Shown piece by piece: positions 34,584 to 42,315 of a stretch of DNA of 64,000 nt. Made by a program: the position numbers and the translations under genes. The stretch is from the NCBI GenBank assembly GCA_946480085.1, contig CAMLHZ010000011.1:68776-132775 (forward strand). Direction: 5' to 3'. The DNA is from an uncultured Flavobacteriales bacterium. Its GTDB lineage: Bacteria > Bacteroidota > Bacteroidia > Flavobacteriales > Crocinitomicaceae. How positions within the stretch are numbered: the first letter of the stretch is position 1; each line of letters begins with the position of its first letter. The notes beneath the pieces were generated by a model that saw only the letters and a list, made by a program, of their open reading frames with translations, was not told where the DNA came from and ran no database searches.

Positions 34584-35363
34584 TTACCTGCCCAGATAAT
34601 ATTTAGAAGGATAAAAATCTCGAATGCCCCTATTTATTGAGCTATTGAAAAAAGGACTTACATCAATATGGCCATCGGTGTATTTGGAGAGCTTCAAACT
34701 GGTAAGTTGACCAACATATTCGGATGAATTACCACTTACCAAAGTTTGAACATATTTCCCGAAAATCTCTATGTCTTTTGAATTTACCAATTCGTAAACT
34801 ACGGTTTTTGAACAGTGTTCTGTTCCTAATACACCAGCTCTTTTCATACAATCCGAGTTGATAAGTATGCTCACTACTTGAGCACTGACAATTCCAGTTG
34901 TCGTTATTGATGTAATTTCATCTGAAGAAATCACCGGAATAGCGGAGGGGAAGAATGGATTGTAAGTTGAAGGTCTTGGTCGACGAATTATGGCTGAATA
35001 AATGGATTCCTCAGTGAGCGGATTTGTGGTAACCTCAAAATCGTAAACTGTTTTTCTTCCCGACATGATCTCCAGAATTTCCCTTTCATCAAGGAAAATA
35101 TTGACACTGGCATCATGATTCAATTGAAACAAGGGGAACACATTGTCGGTTTGTAAGTACTTTAATTCTTTGCGATGTACATAAGAATAAGATGTTGGAA
35201 GTTGCAAGTATTGCCAGTAGCTTAGCACTGGAATATTCATGCTGATACGATGGGTAGTTGCACTTCTTAAGGGAATCCCAATCCCAAATAATTTTGAATC
35301 ACTATTCTTTCCAAAGGAAAAAACGGATACAACTATGAAAAGAAAGAGTAGGCGATGTTTCAT
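34584..35363 (-). CDS. Exported protein of unknown function
   Basis: 259 residues. It has a short signal sequence (MKHRLLFLFIVVSVFSFG). The mature part is mixed, with TYNPFFPSAIPVISSDEITS and KTVVYELVNSKDIEIFGKYV; two cysteines (near DCMKRAG and EHCSK) may form a disulfide. No family recognised. It is divergent from the cobalamin riboswitch on the other strand, about 60 bases away. Confidence 0.6.
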   Translation of the reverse strand: MKHRLLFLFIVVSVFSFGKNSDSKLFGIGIPLRSATTHRISMNIPVLSYWQYLQLPTSYSYVHRKELKYLQTDNVFPLFQLNHDASVNIFLDEREILEIMSGRKTVYDFEVTTNPLTEESIYSAIIRRPRPSTYNPFFPSAIPVISSDEITSITTTGIVSAQVVSILINSDCMKRAGVLGTEHCSKTVVYELVNSKDIEIFGKYVQTLVSGNSSEYVGQLTSLKLSKYTDGHIDVSPFFNSSINRGIRDFYPSKYYLGR

Positions 35364-35424
35364 GCATGCGATAACGGATTTTTCTTTTAAAAATTGCCAA
35401 CCGAAAGCTTATTTGTTTCTTTGT

Positions 35425-35540
35425 ATCAGTTTTAGCAGGGGAATGGAGTGAAAGTCTTCAACTGTCGCGCAACTGTGATCCCAACCTCTAGGTGTTGGGG
35501 AGTCAGATTACCTGCAATCCATGTACTAATGCTTTCGCGA
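35425..35540 (+). ncRNA. Cobalamin (AdoCbl-type) riboswitch
   Basis: The conserved segments occur in order: TTTAGCAGGGGAA (about 35431-35443), GGAGTGAAAGTCTTC (35445-35459), the B12-box-type core CGCGCAACTGTGA (35466-35478), a hairpin of CCCAAC/GTTGGG (35480-35499), and AGTCAGATTACCTGC (35501-35515). This is a clear match to the cobalamin aptamer. The following 3' sequence (GCTTT..GAAGC, 35531-35548) may belong to the expression platform. The first gene on the same strand is an acyl-CoA thioesterase, not a known B12 gene. Confidence 0.85.
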
Positions 35541-35609
35541 ATTGAAGCAGTTAGATGAGAACTCTATTTTCGATCTTCTCCTTTCGTTCGCCAAAACAAC
35601 TTTATTTTT

Positions 35610-35993
35610 ATGACAACAGAAGAGAGAATTGAAAAGGCTGAGACGCGCATTTTTAAAGCCGTTTTCCCAAACACAACCAATCATTACGACACGCTTTTTG
35701 GAGGTGCTGCCATGGAGATGATGGATGAGGTTGCATTCATTGCTGCGACACGTTTTTCACGCCAGCGCATGGTAACGGTGAGCAGTGATCGAATTGATTT
35801 CAAGAAACCGATTCCTGCCGGTACAATTGTAGAACTCGTTGGTAAAGTAGCGTATTTGGGGAAGACGAGTTTGAAAGTGAAGGTTGATATTTATGTAGAA
35901 CAGATGTATTCTGAAGAAAGAGAAAAGGCCGTAAGTGGTGAGTTTACTTTTGTGGCGATCGATGAGCAGAAGAAACCAGTGAAGATTGTGTAA
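35610..35993 (+). CDS. Hotdog-fold acyl-CoA thioesterase (YciA family)
   Basis: 127 residues, hotdog fold: the family core NHYDTLFGGAAMEMMDEVAFIA (split here: NHYDTLFGGAAMEM, MDEVAFIA) with the catalytic-type Asp in MDE, then VTVSSDRIDFKKPIPAG and LVGKVAYLGKTSLKVKVDIY. It hydrolyses acyl-CoA to free acid and CoA in the cytoplasm. The start ATG 35610 has a -7-like TATTTTTA directly upstream, so it could have its own promoter in addition to the riboswitch transcript. A terminator follows. Confidence 0.9.
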   Translation: MTTEERIEKAETRIFKAVFPNTTNHYDTLFGGAAMEMMDEVAFIAATRFSRQRMVTVSSDRIDFKKPIPAGTIVELVGKVAYLGKTSLKVKVDIYVEQMYSEEREKAVSGEFTFVAIDEQKKPVKIV

Positions 35994-36031
35994 TCAGGCG
36001 CTTTGGTGGTTTTCTGATTTCTTTAAACTCG

Positions 36032-36066
36032 AACACAATTTTATGTTTTTATGAAATTGTGTTTTT
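36032..36066 (+). terminator. Terminator of the thioesterase gene
   Basis: AACACAATTT (36032-36041) pairs with AAATTGTGTT (36054-36063), a 10-bp stem followed by a short T-run (TTTTTG). It lies 39 bases after the stop codon. Confidence 0.75.
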
Positions 36067-36136
36067 GAAAATTGACATTCTGAAAACCGTTTTTTACCAA
36101 ATATTCATCTGTAACCAAATACACAACTTTCTTTTG

Positions 36137-36144
36137 TAGTTTTG
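36137..36144 (+). promoter_or_regulatory. -7 box of the 36189 gene
   Basis: TAGTTTTG matches TAnnTTTG; a leader of about 40 bases would precede the ATG at 36189. Confidence 0.45.
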
Positions 36145-36188
36145 ACGCCGATTTACCTTGAAAGGTCAATTGCAAATTAATCATCTTA

Positions 36189-37376
36189 ATGAAGATAACT
36201 TTCTACAAAAAACGCTGGTTTAAAATTCCATACACTATCGTCCTTTACGGTTTTGCAGCCTACGGATTCATCCTTTGTGCAGCTTATTTTGCTGTGTATT
36301 TTAACTGGACAAACGAATCTGGTTCCGTTGATGCCAACAATCGTTATTTCGAGGAAATGCACAACAAGTACAACCAGGATTTTAAGGTTGACAGTGCTTC
36401 TGTGGTGAAGCACAAGTTTGAAGTGATGAACCGCATCATGCTTCTGAACAACTATTTTCCGCAAAACGCCAATTATATTCTTAACGTTTACAATGAAAAC
36501 AAAGATGAACGTTTGGCCCTTCGTATGCTGGATGCCGTTGATCTTCGTTTGAAGAAGAACAGAAAGTACATGCGAGATCTTGCGGAAATGAATTCGAAAA
36601 TTAAGAGTTCAGGAAAACAAAAAGGAGTGAGCGTTTTTGAATGGATGAACATTGCTGAATGGAAAGATTTCAAACTGGCGGTTGCGAAGGACAAACCTTA
36701 TATCGATTCAGTTGCAATGATTACTGGTGTTGAGCCACGTTTAATCGTTGCCTGTCTTGTTGGTGAGCAGATTCGATTGTTCAATTCTTCTCGAGAATCG
36801 TACAAACGCTACATGGGACCGTTAAAAGTACTTGCCCTTGAAAACCGACTTTCATACGGAGTTACAGGAATAAAGAACAATACCGCAATCAATATTGAGA
36901 ATTACGCGAAAGACCCAAAAAGTCCATTCTATCCTGGAAAAGCATTTGAGCATCTGCTTGATTTCGACAGCACGGTAACTTTCCGCGACAAAGGAAATGA
37001 TACACTGGACCTTCGTTTGCAGCGATTGGTTCAGTTCAAAAATCATTATTACTCTTACTTGTATGCTGCTATGTTCTTACGAGAAGTCAATGCGCAATGG
37101 GAAAAAGCCGGATATTCTATTGCTGACCGACCTGAAATTCTGGCTTCGTTGTTTAATCTTGGATTCCAACGTTCTAAGCCAAAAGCACATCCTGCAGTAG
37201 GAGGCTCAGTTTACAAAATTCATGATACAGAATATACGTTTGGATCCGTAGCATATGAGTTTTTCTATAGCGGTGAACTCGCGGATGTATTCCCATATAA
37301 GAAGAAGAGTTTTGACTACGAACCGATTGTTCCGCAGGTCATAAAAGAGAAGGAAGAGGAAACTACAAATCAATAG
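36189..37376 (+). CDS. Membrane-anchored protein with possible lysozyme-like domain
   Basis: 395 residues. One N-terminal transmembrane helix (about residues 15-40) anchors a large periplasmic part. The segment PRLIVACLVGEQIRLFNSS (with Glu) and then LSYGVTGIKNNTAINIENYA recalls the Glu helix and the G-[LV]-x-G-[IL]-[KQ] turn of lytic transglycosylases, and RPEILASLFNLGFQRSKP recalls their helical end. This is a suggestion, not a firm family call. The C-terminus (KEKEEETTNQ) is disordered. The next gene starts 4 bases later. Confidence 0.5.
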   Translation: MKITFYKKRWFKIPYTIVLYGFAAYGFILCAAYFAVYFNWTNESGSVDANNRYFEEMHNKYNQDFKVDSASVVKHKFEVMNRIMLLNNYFPQNANYILNVYNENKDERLALRMLDAVDLRLKKNRKYMRDLAEMNSKIKSSGKQKGVSVFEWMNIAEWKDFKLAVAKDKPYIDSVAMITGVEPRLIVACLVGEQIRLFNSSRESYKRYMGPLKVLALENRLSYGVTGIKNNTAINIENYAKDPKSPFYPGKAFEHLLDFDSTVTFRDKGNDTLDLRLQRLVQFKNHYYSYLYAAMFLREVNAQWEKAGYSIADRPEILASLFNLGFQRSKPKAHPAVGGSVYKIHDTEYTFGSVAYEFFYSGELADVFPYKKKSFDYEPIVPQVIKEKEEETTNQ

Positions 37377-37379
37377 ATT

Positions 37380-37730
37380 ATGAGAGATATGTTAGACGAT
37401 GAATTGGATGGCGCCATTCAATTGAAGTTACGAGAATACAAGCAATCGTACAAATGGCTGTTTATTATTCTTTGCCTTGATCTGGGAATAAGTGCGTTTT
37501 ATTTTACAATGAATAAGTATTCGGATAGAAATCCTTGGATCTATGATTACTACAGGCTGTTTAGTACAGTGTTCATGTTAGCTAAATTGCCGTTATTCAT
37601 CATTGCGATGGTAAAAGTGAAACCCATACCAGGTAAAGTAGTTTTGTTCTTCACTTTGCTAATAAGCGTGACTTATTTTGTTCAGGATTGGTGGAGATAT
37701 TTTTACCCGGAAACATTCACGCGATTTTAA
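37380..37730 (+). CDS. Small inner-membrane protein of unknown function
   Basis: 116 residues with a charged N-terminus (MRDMLDDELDGAIQLKLREYKQ) and three predicted membrane helices (WLFIILCLDLGISAFYFTM, LFSTVFMLAKLPLFIIAMV, VVLFFTLLISVTYFV). It starts three bases after the stop of the previous gene, so the two are co-transcribed and may act together in the cell envelope. Confidence 0.65.
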   Translation: MRDMLDDELDGAIQLKLREYKQSYKWLFIILCLDLGISAFYFTMNKYSDRNPWIYDYYRLFSTVFMLAKLPLFIIAMVKVKPIPGKVVLFFTLLISVTYFVQDWWRYFYPETFTRF

Positions 37731-37746
37731 TCAGCATTTTCTCATT

Positions 37747-37866
37747 TTAGTACTCAAATCCGCTTTTGTTGAAGAACGAACGGACTTCGGTATTTGATTT
37801 CCAGTGATTGAGTTCGAGGGTTTCGATTTTTAGTGCTGTTGAAAAAGCGAAAGTCTGATCGTCCGC
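37747..37866 (-). other. In-frame coding-like extension behind the SRPBCC stop codon
   Basis: Behind the TGA at 37867-37869 the same frame stays open for 39 codons (ADDQTFAFSTALKIETLEL, then NHWKSNTEVRSFFNKSGFEY) to a TAA at 37747. The composition looks like protein. It may be a remnant of a longer C-terminus or of a second domain; no start codon lies in it. Confidence 0.3.
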
Positions 37867-38301
37867 TCAATTTGCCAGTTCTTTTTCCAACCTATCGAAA
37901 TTCTCTTCGTTCTTTGGACCAGCAAAACTCTTGATTTTATTGCATTCTTCTTCTGTTGCAAAGATCATTCTAAAAGAAATTTGTGTTTGAGATTCACTGA
38001 TCGTATTGAATCCAACTTCCATGTCGAAATGTGGTTGTGAAATTCGGGTCCATGCGATCATTTGTTTTGGTTCAACAACCTTGAAAACAGATTCGTTCTG
38101 ATAATTTCCTTTTTCAGGACCATGCATTGTTAGAACCCACTTTCCACCGGGTTTTAGATCAAACTCATGAATGGTATTTGTAAAACCTTCCGGTCCCCAC
38201 CAATTCTTCAAGATTTCAGGATTTGAAAATGCTTCATATACTTTATCCAAAGGAAAGTTTAGAATTCTTGAGTTGTAAATTTCGCGGTTTGATTCTGTCA
38301 T
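37867..38301 (-). CDS. SRPBCC / AHSA1-family protein
   Basis: 144 residues of the START-like (Bet v1) fold: FPLDKVYEAFSNPEILKNWWGPEGF with the conserved WWGP, PGGKWVLTMHGPEKGNY and MIAWTRISQPHF. These are ligand-binding or stress-related proteins of unknown substrate. No signal peptide. It ends at TGA 37867, behind which the frame stays open for another 39 codons. Confidence 0.85.
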   Translation of the reverse strand: MTESNREIYNSRILNFPLDKVYEAFSNPEILKNWWGPEGFTNTIHEFDLKPGGKWVLTMHGPEKGNYQNESVFKVVEPKQMIAWTRISQPHFDMEVGFNTISESQTQISFRMIFATEEECNKIKSFAGPKNEENFDRLEKELAN

Positions 38302-38328
38302 GAGAGAATGATTTTATAGCTAAAGCAA

Positions 38329-38790
38329 TCAACAAGATATGGATCTCCAGATTTCTGTGCGAACAATTTCCACTTTTTTCTTCTTATCCCGAAGAATGAT
38401 ATAAGTTACGCTGCTTCCTCCTTGGCCTTGATTCCGAAAGATTTGTTTGTCGTAAATCACTTTTGGAGAAATCCATTTTCCATCAGAGAGACGTTTGACC
38501 TTTACTTCCGATTGGTTAAAGTCATATTGTCTGATGATCGCATCAAAATCCAATCGAAGTGTACCAAATTGAAGGACTGAGTCTGAAGAAAATGTATTCT
38601 TATTGTTCAGTATTTCCTGAAGACCTTTTTCGTAGAAACCGATAGAGTCTTTATCCAGATTAAAGTGACTTAACATGGTTTTGGTGCTGCTCTGAAACGA
38701 ATAGCCTTTATGAAGGAAAGTAACAGTGTCATTCTGAGCAAAAGAACCGAACACTGTGAGAGCAAGAAGAACTGTGATGATGGTTTTCAT
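38329..38790 (-). CDS. Small exported protein of unknown function
   Basis: 153 residues from ATG 38790 (MKTIITVLLALTVFGSFAQ, a signal peptide). A frame open further upstream runs through a hairpin and is not used. The body is beta-rich with YIILRDKKKKVEIVRTEIW near the end. No known family. It follows the OmpA gene by about 85 bases. Confidence 0.6.
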   Translation of the reverse strand: MKTIITVLLALTVFGSFAQNDTVTFLHKGYSFQSSTKTMLSHFNLDKDSIGFYEKGLQEILNNKNTFSSDSVLQFGTLRLDFDAIIRQYDFNQSEVKVKRLSDGKWISPKVIYDKQIFRNQGQGGSSVTYIILRDKKKKVEIVRTEIWRSISC

Positions 38791-38836
38791 CGCTTTGGTT
38801 AAAGTTCGATTACATTTTTTTTGTGCCTTCGTGCCC

Positions 38837-38856
38837 TGGTGGTCGAATGACCACCA
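38837..38856. repeat. Hairpin TGGTGGTC / GACCACCA
   Basis: A perfect 8-bp stem with loop GAAT between two minus-strand genes, 18 bases after the OmpA-family stop. No T-run follows on the minus strand, so it is more likely a processing site or dispersed element than a terminator. Confidence 0.5.
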
Positions 38857-38874
38857 AGACACGTGCACAAATCT

Positions 38875-40941
38875 TTAATTTCCTGTAATCTCAAATTCTG
38901 TTCTACGGTTTTGTTGTCTACCGTCATCCGTGCTGTTTGTAGCAATTGGTCGACCAGATCCATAACCTTTTGAAGTCATTCTGTTTGCAGCAATTCCTTT
39001 AGCTGTCAAATACGCAACTACTGCATCTGCGCGTTGTTGTGAAAGCGTTTCGTTTACAGTAGCAGAACCAGTGTTATCTGTGTGACCAGAAATCTCGATT
39101 TTCAATGCGGGAACATCTTTCATCAGTTTTACCAAACGATCTAATTCCGCATTTGATTCCGGACGAAGTGTTGATTTTGCCAGGTCGAAGAAAATATTTC
39201 GGAGCGCGATTTTAGAACCGATAGCGATGTTTTTCAGTTCAATGGTCTTGTTCACCAAATTGTCATCTGAACCAGCAGGAATATCAAAGTTCTCTGAATG
39301 GAACAAATAGCCGGTTGCTTTTACTGCAATACCGTAATTCTTTCCTGAATTCAGTGTTATGATGAATTTACCTGTTGCCGAGTTTGTTGTAAACGTTTCA
39401 ATTACTTTACCTGTTGCGTTGTCAGTAATTTCAATCTGCGCTTCCACTGGTTTCTTCGTAATCGCATCAATTGTAATTCCTTTGAAAACTGTCAATGATT
39501 TTTTCTTTACGTCAACCGTATTTTCAATCGAATGATCATTAATTGGTTCAGCAATACTTCCCAATAAGTAATCTTCAGTTTCCATAACTGGTTTCTTCTC
39601 AGGTCCCCAATAGGTTACTTTGTAAACATCAAAACCACCTTTTCCTCCAGCTCGATTCGATGAAATATAAGCATACTTCTTGTTTGCAGTTGGCGAGTAG
39701 AAGAAATCGTCATAAGGCGAGTTGATCGGATAACCCAGGTTGACAGGTGTTGACCAATTCCCCTGATCTTTCTTCGACATAAAGATGTCATATCCACCAA
39801 GAGATTCAAAACCCTCTGAAGCAATATACATGGTTTCACCGTCTATTGTAATATAGATTGGTCCTTCATTGAAACGTGAATTCAGACTTGAAACCGGAGT
39901 TCCTAGCTTGAAATCACCCATCATAATACTCTGAACAGCACAGAAGAAGACTTCATATCCACTTGATTTGTTTTCGTTCAGACGATTGAAATAAACTCTA
40001 TAGCCATCTTCGTTGTATGCAGCGTAGCGCTCGCTAAGTCTTGCATTACTCACATTCGAATTCAATTTTGCAGGTTCAGTCCAGGTTGATCCAATGAGCT
40101 TTGACTCATAAATGTCGTATTGATCGCCATCTTTTCTGTGCAAAAGCATTTTTGTACCGTTGAAGTACATACAATCGCTAACGTCATCAGAATTGGAGTT
40201 GATTGCTCCTTTTAGTTTGTTTGGAGCTGACCAACCATCAGCACCAAGTGTCGATGAGTAAATATCGTAATCGTACGTACCAAATTGATCCGCTGTATGC
40301 CCGTTTGGTCGATTCGATGATAAGATCATATCCGCACCATCAATTGAAATAGAAGGAGAAATTTCATCTTTCTCTGAATTCAATGATTCAACATTGTCTA
40401 CCCAACAACGAACTGGCACTGCCATTGCTTTTTTGTTATCAGCACATTGTTTTTTACAAGCAATAACAAACTTTCCAAAGTCATCTGCTTTTCTGTATTC
40501 GTTTTCAAACGCAGTGTAAGATGCGATTGCCTCATCAAATTTTCCTTCCAACTGACTTGCCACTCCTGAATAATAGTTCAAGAATGGATCACAAGTTGGA
40601 TCAAGGGTTTTTGCCTTTTTGATGTAAGGGATTCCTTCTCCCGGATTATCACCGTTAAGCAAACACGCACCAATTTTAAAATTCAATAATCCATTACTTG
40701 GATTTATGGCTTGAGCAACCTGATAGTTTTTCAGAGCAATTTTATAATTATCGCCATAATCCTGAACAAGGAAAAAGGCTTCGTTCGCCAATTTGAATGC
40801 ATCATCACCAAGCGAAATTGCATCTTCAGCCTTTTTCAGATCTTCTTTTCTATCCTTAAAATTAGCCGACTTAAACTCTATATTCTGTCCGTAGCTGAAA
40901 GAGTAAATACCCAAAGCAGCAATTATCAATAGTTTTTTCAT
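38875..40941 (-). CDS. PorE-like OmpA-family protein: TPR, PD40 propeller, regulatory domain, OmpA
   Basis: 688 residues from ATG 40941 (MKKLLIIAALGIYSFSYGQ). The domain order is helical TPR-like region (about 30-170), PD40/WD40-like beta-propeller blades (about 185-430, with ADMILSSNRPNG, KMLLHRKDG, KYAYISSNRAGGKGGFDVY), a carboxypeptidase-regulatory-like domain (about 480-570) and an OmpA C-terminal domain (about 580-688, ISGHTDNTGSATVNETLSQQ, then RADAVVAYL). This is the layout of the T9SS protein PorE, which links the T9SS core to peptidoglycan. It has several paralogues in the phylum, so the name is not certain. Here it follows a TPR protein on the same strand. Confidence 0.8.
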   Translation of the reverse strand: MKKLLIIAALGIYSFSYGQNIEFKSANFKDRKEDLKKAEDAISLGDDAFKLANEAFFLVQDYGDNYKIALKNYQVAQAINPSNGLLNFKIGACLLNGDNPGEGIPYIKKAKTLDPTCDPFLNYYSGVASQLEGKFDEAIASYTAFENEYRKADDFGKFVIACKKQCADNKKAMAVPVRCWVDNVESLNSEKDEISPSISIDGADMILSSNRPNGHTADQFGTYDYDIYSSTLGADGWSAPNKLKGAINSNSDDVSDCMYFNGTKMLLHRKDGDQYDIYESKLIGSTWTEPAKLNSNVSNARLSERYAAYNEDGYRVYFNRLNENKSSGYEVFFCAVQSIMMGDFKLGTPVSSLNSRFNEGPIYITIDGETMYIASEGFESLGGYDIFMSKKDQGNWSTPVNLGYPINSPYDDFFYSPTANKKYAYISSNRAGGKGGFDVYKVTYWGPEKKPVMETEDYLLGSIAEPINDHSIENTVDVKKKSLTVFKGITIDAITKKPVEAQIEITDNATGKVIETFTTNSATGKFIITLNSGKNYGIAVKATGYLFHSENFDIPAGSDDNLVNKTIELKNIAIGSKIALRNIFFDLAKSTLRPESNAELDRLVKLMKDVPALKIEISGHTDNTGSATVNETLSQQRADAVVAYLTAKGIAANRMTSKGYGSGRPIATNSTDDGRQQNRRTEFEITGN

Positions 40942-40998
40942 TGTATTTTCTTTAATGCGAAGTGTTCTCGACATTTATTGTTGAGATCTACTTCGTGT

Positions 40999-42096
40999 TT
41001 AATTGCTGCAATTACCGCTATAGTATGTTTTTCCTTCTTTCGAACCTAGTTCATTCGCTTTTTTCCAATCTTCACAAGCACTTTCCATCATGCGAAGCAT
41101 TTCTTTCGCCATTCCGCGATTTACGTATGCAGCAGCATAAGTTGGATCAGCCGCAATTGCTTTATCAGCATATTCTTTTGCTTTGCTGTAATCCTTCTTC
41201 GCAAAGTAAACCCCAGCTAAATTAGAAAGGGCAGGAGCGTATTTCGGATTGATCTGCAGCGCTTTTTCGAAATCACTTTTTGCGTCTTCCGTATTGCCTT
41301 TATCCATCATGGTGGCACCACGATTATTGTATGCCATATAGTAATTTGCATCAATAGAAATTGCTCTGTTGAATGCAGCCATTGCTCCGGTATAATCTTT
41401 CAGTTTCTTTTTTGCCGTACCAATATTGTTTAAGACGAATGCCAAATTCGGGTTCTTTCTTTGTGCTTCTTCATAATCTGCAATTGCTTTTGTCAGATTA
41501 TTCTGCATTCTATAACAACTGCCACGATCATTGTAGGCATAAGCATTGTTCGGATCTAATTCAATAGTCTTTGTAAAGTACTTGATTGCCGTGTTATAAT
41601 CTTGCTGTAGGAATTTCAACGTTCCATAGTTGTAATAAGCTTTTGGATTTGCAGCATCAAGTGTAATTGACTTTTCATAATCTTTTTCGGATTTTAAATA
41701 ATCGTTCAGGCCTTGGTAAGCTCGTCCTCGTTGAAAATAGGCCTTTGAATAACTGCTTTGCTTTTCAATTAAGCTCGTTAGCGTTGTTACCGCATCCTGA
41801 TATTTCTCAGCTTCGTTTTCAGCAATACCTTTGTTGTAATAAGCAGCTGTAAAATTGGGATCAGAAGTAATTGACTTTTTAAATTCACCAATAGATTCTG
41901 CCCATTTTTTTTGGTTACAGAGTTCAACGCCGCGATTGTAGGCTTCCTGACTTGCAGTTATTGCTGCGTTCTGTTGATTCAATTTGGTGATCGAATCCCG
42001 GTATTGTTTTTCTTTTGGTGTTAACTCCTCAAGTTGACCATAAGCCACGGAAGAGAGAAACGCAAGCGAAACTAACGCAAGGTTTTTCAGTTTCAT
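40999..42096 (-). CDS. TPR-repeat exported protein
   Basis: 365 residues from ATG 42096 (MKLKNLALVSLAFLSSVAYGQ; an ATG three codons upstream is also possible). Eight to nine TPR units follow, for example AYYNKGIAENEAEKYQDAV, AYNDRGSCYRMQNNLTKAIA and AYNNRGATMMDKGNTEDAK, each starting A-Y-x-N-R/K-G. The C-terminal unit has KEMLRMMESACEDWKKANELGS. TPR proteins scaffold complexes; with the OmpA-family protein behind it this suggests an envelope or T9SS complex. Confidence 0.85.
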   Translation of the reverse strand: MKLKNLALVSLAFLSSVAYGQLEELTPKEKQYRDSITKLNQQNAAITASQEAYNRGVELCNQKKWAESIGEFKKSITSDPNFTAAYYNKGIAENEAEKYQDAVTTLTSLIEKQSSYSKAYFQRGRAYQGLNDYLKSEKDYEKSITLDAANPKAYYNYGTLKFLQQDYNTAIKYFTKTIELDPNNAYAYNDRGSCYRMQNNLTKAIADYEEAQRKNPNLAFVLNNIGTAKKKLKDYTGAMAAFNRAISIDANYYMAYNNRGATMMDKGNTEDAKSDFEKALQINPKYAPALSNLAGVYFAKKDYSKAKEYADKAIAADPTYAAAYVNRGMAKEMLRMMESACEDWKKANELGSKEGKTYYSGNCSN

Positions 42097-42217
42097 AATT
42101 AGCATTTGTTTTTGGTTTAGCGCTTTGAAAATAGCTTTTTTTGAATTTTGTCGAATTAGAATGTTATCAACAACTCGATTTTTTCTTTCACAATGAAAGT
42201 CGTTATTGTCACTTCAA

Positions 42218-42233
42218 CCCGATAGGTATCGGG
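42218..42233. repeat. Near-palindrome CCCGATAGGTATCGGG
   Basis: A 7-bp stem (CCCGATA/TATCGGG) with a 2-base centre, in the otherwise featureless 210-base gap between the TPR gene and the thiolase. It looks like a dispersed Bacteroidota palindrome (my recollection, to be checked). A second hairpin CTTTCA/TGAAAG lies near 42185-42200. Confidence 0.4.
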
Positions 42234-42315
42234 AGATTTTCGGAATATCGTGGAGAAAAATGTATCGAGAAGTGCTAACTTTACGTCCATTCAATTTAGA
42301 ATTGACGAATAGATT

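Noticed and set aside
35425..35540. TPP or SAM riboswitch instead of cobalamin
   Set aside because: No CTGAGA or SAM-I core is present. The GCAACTGTGA and AGTCAG..ACCTGC segments are specific to cobalamin aptamers.
38791..38868. Longer N-terminus for the 38329 gene
   Set aside because: The extension would translate the hairpin at 38837-38856, and the internal MKTIITVLLALTVFGSFAQ is a complete signal peptide.
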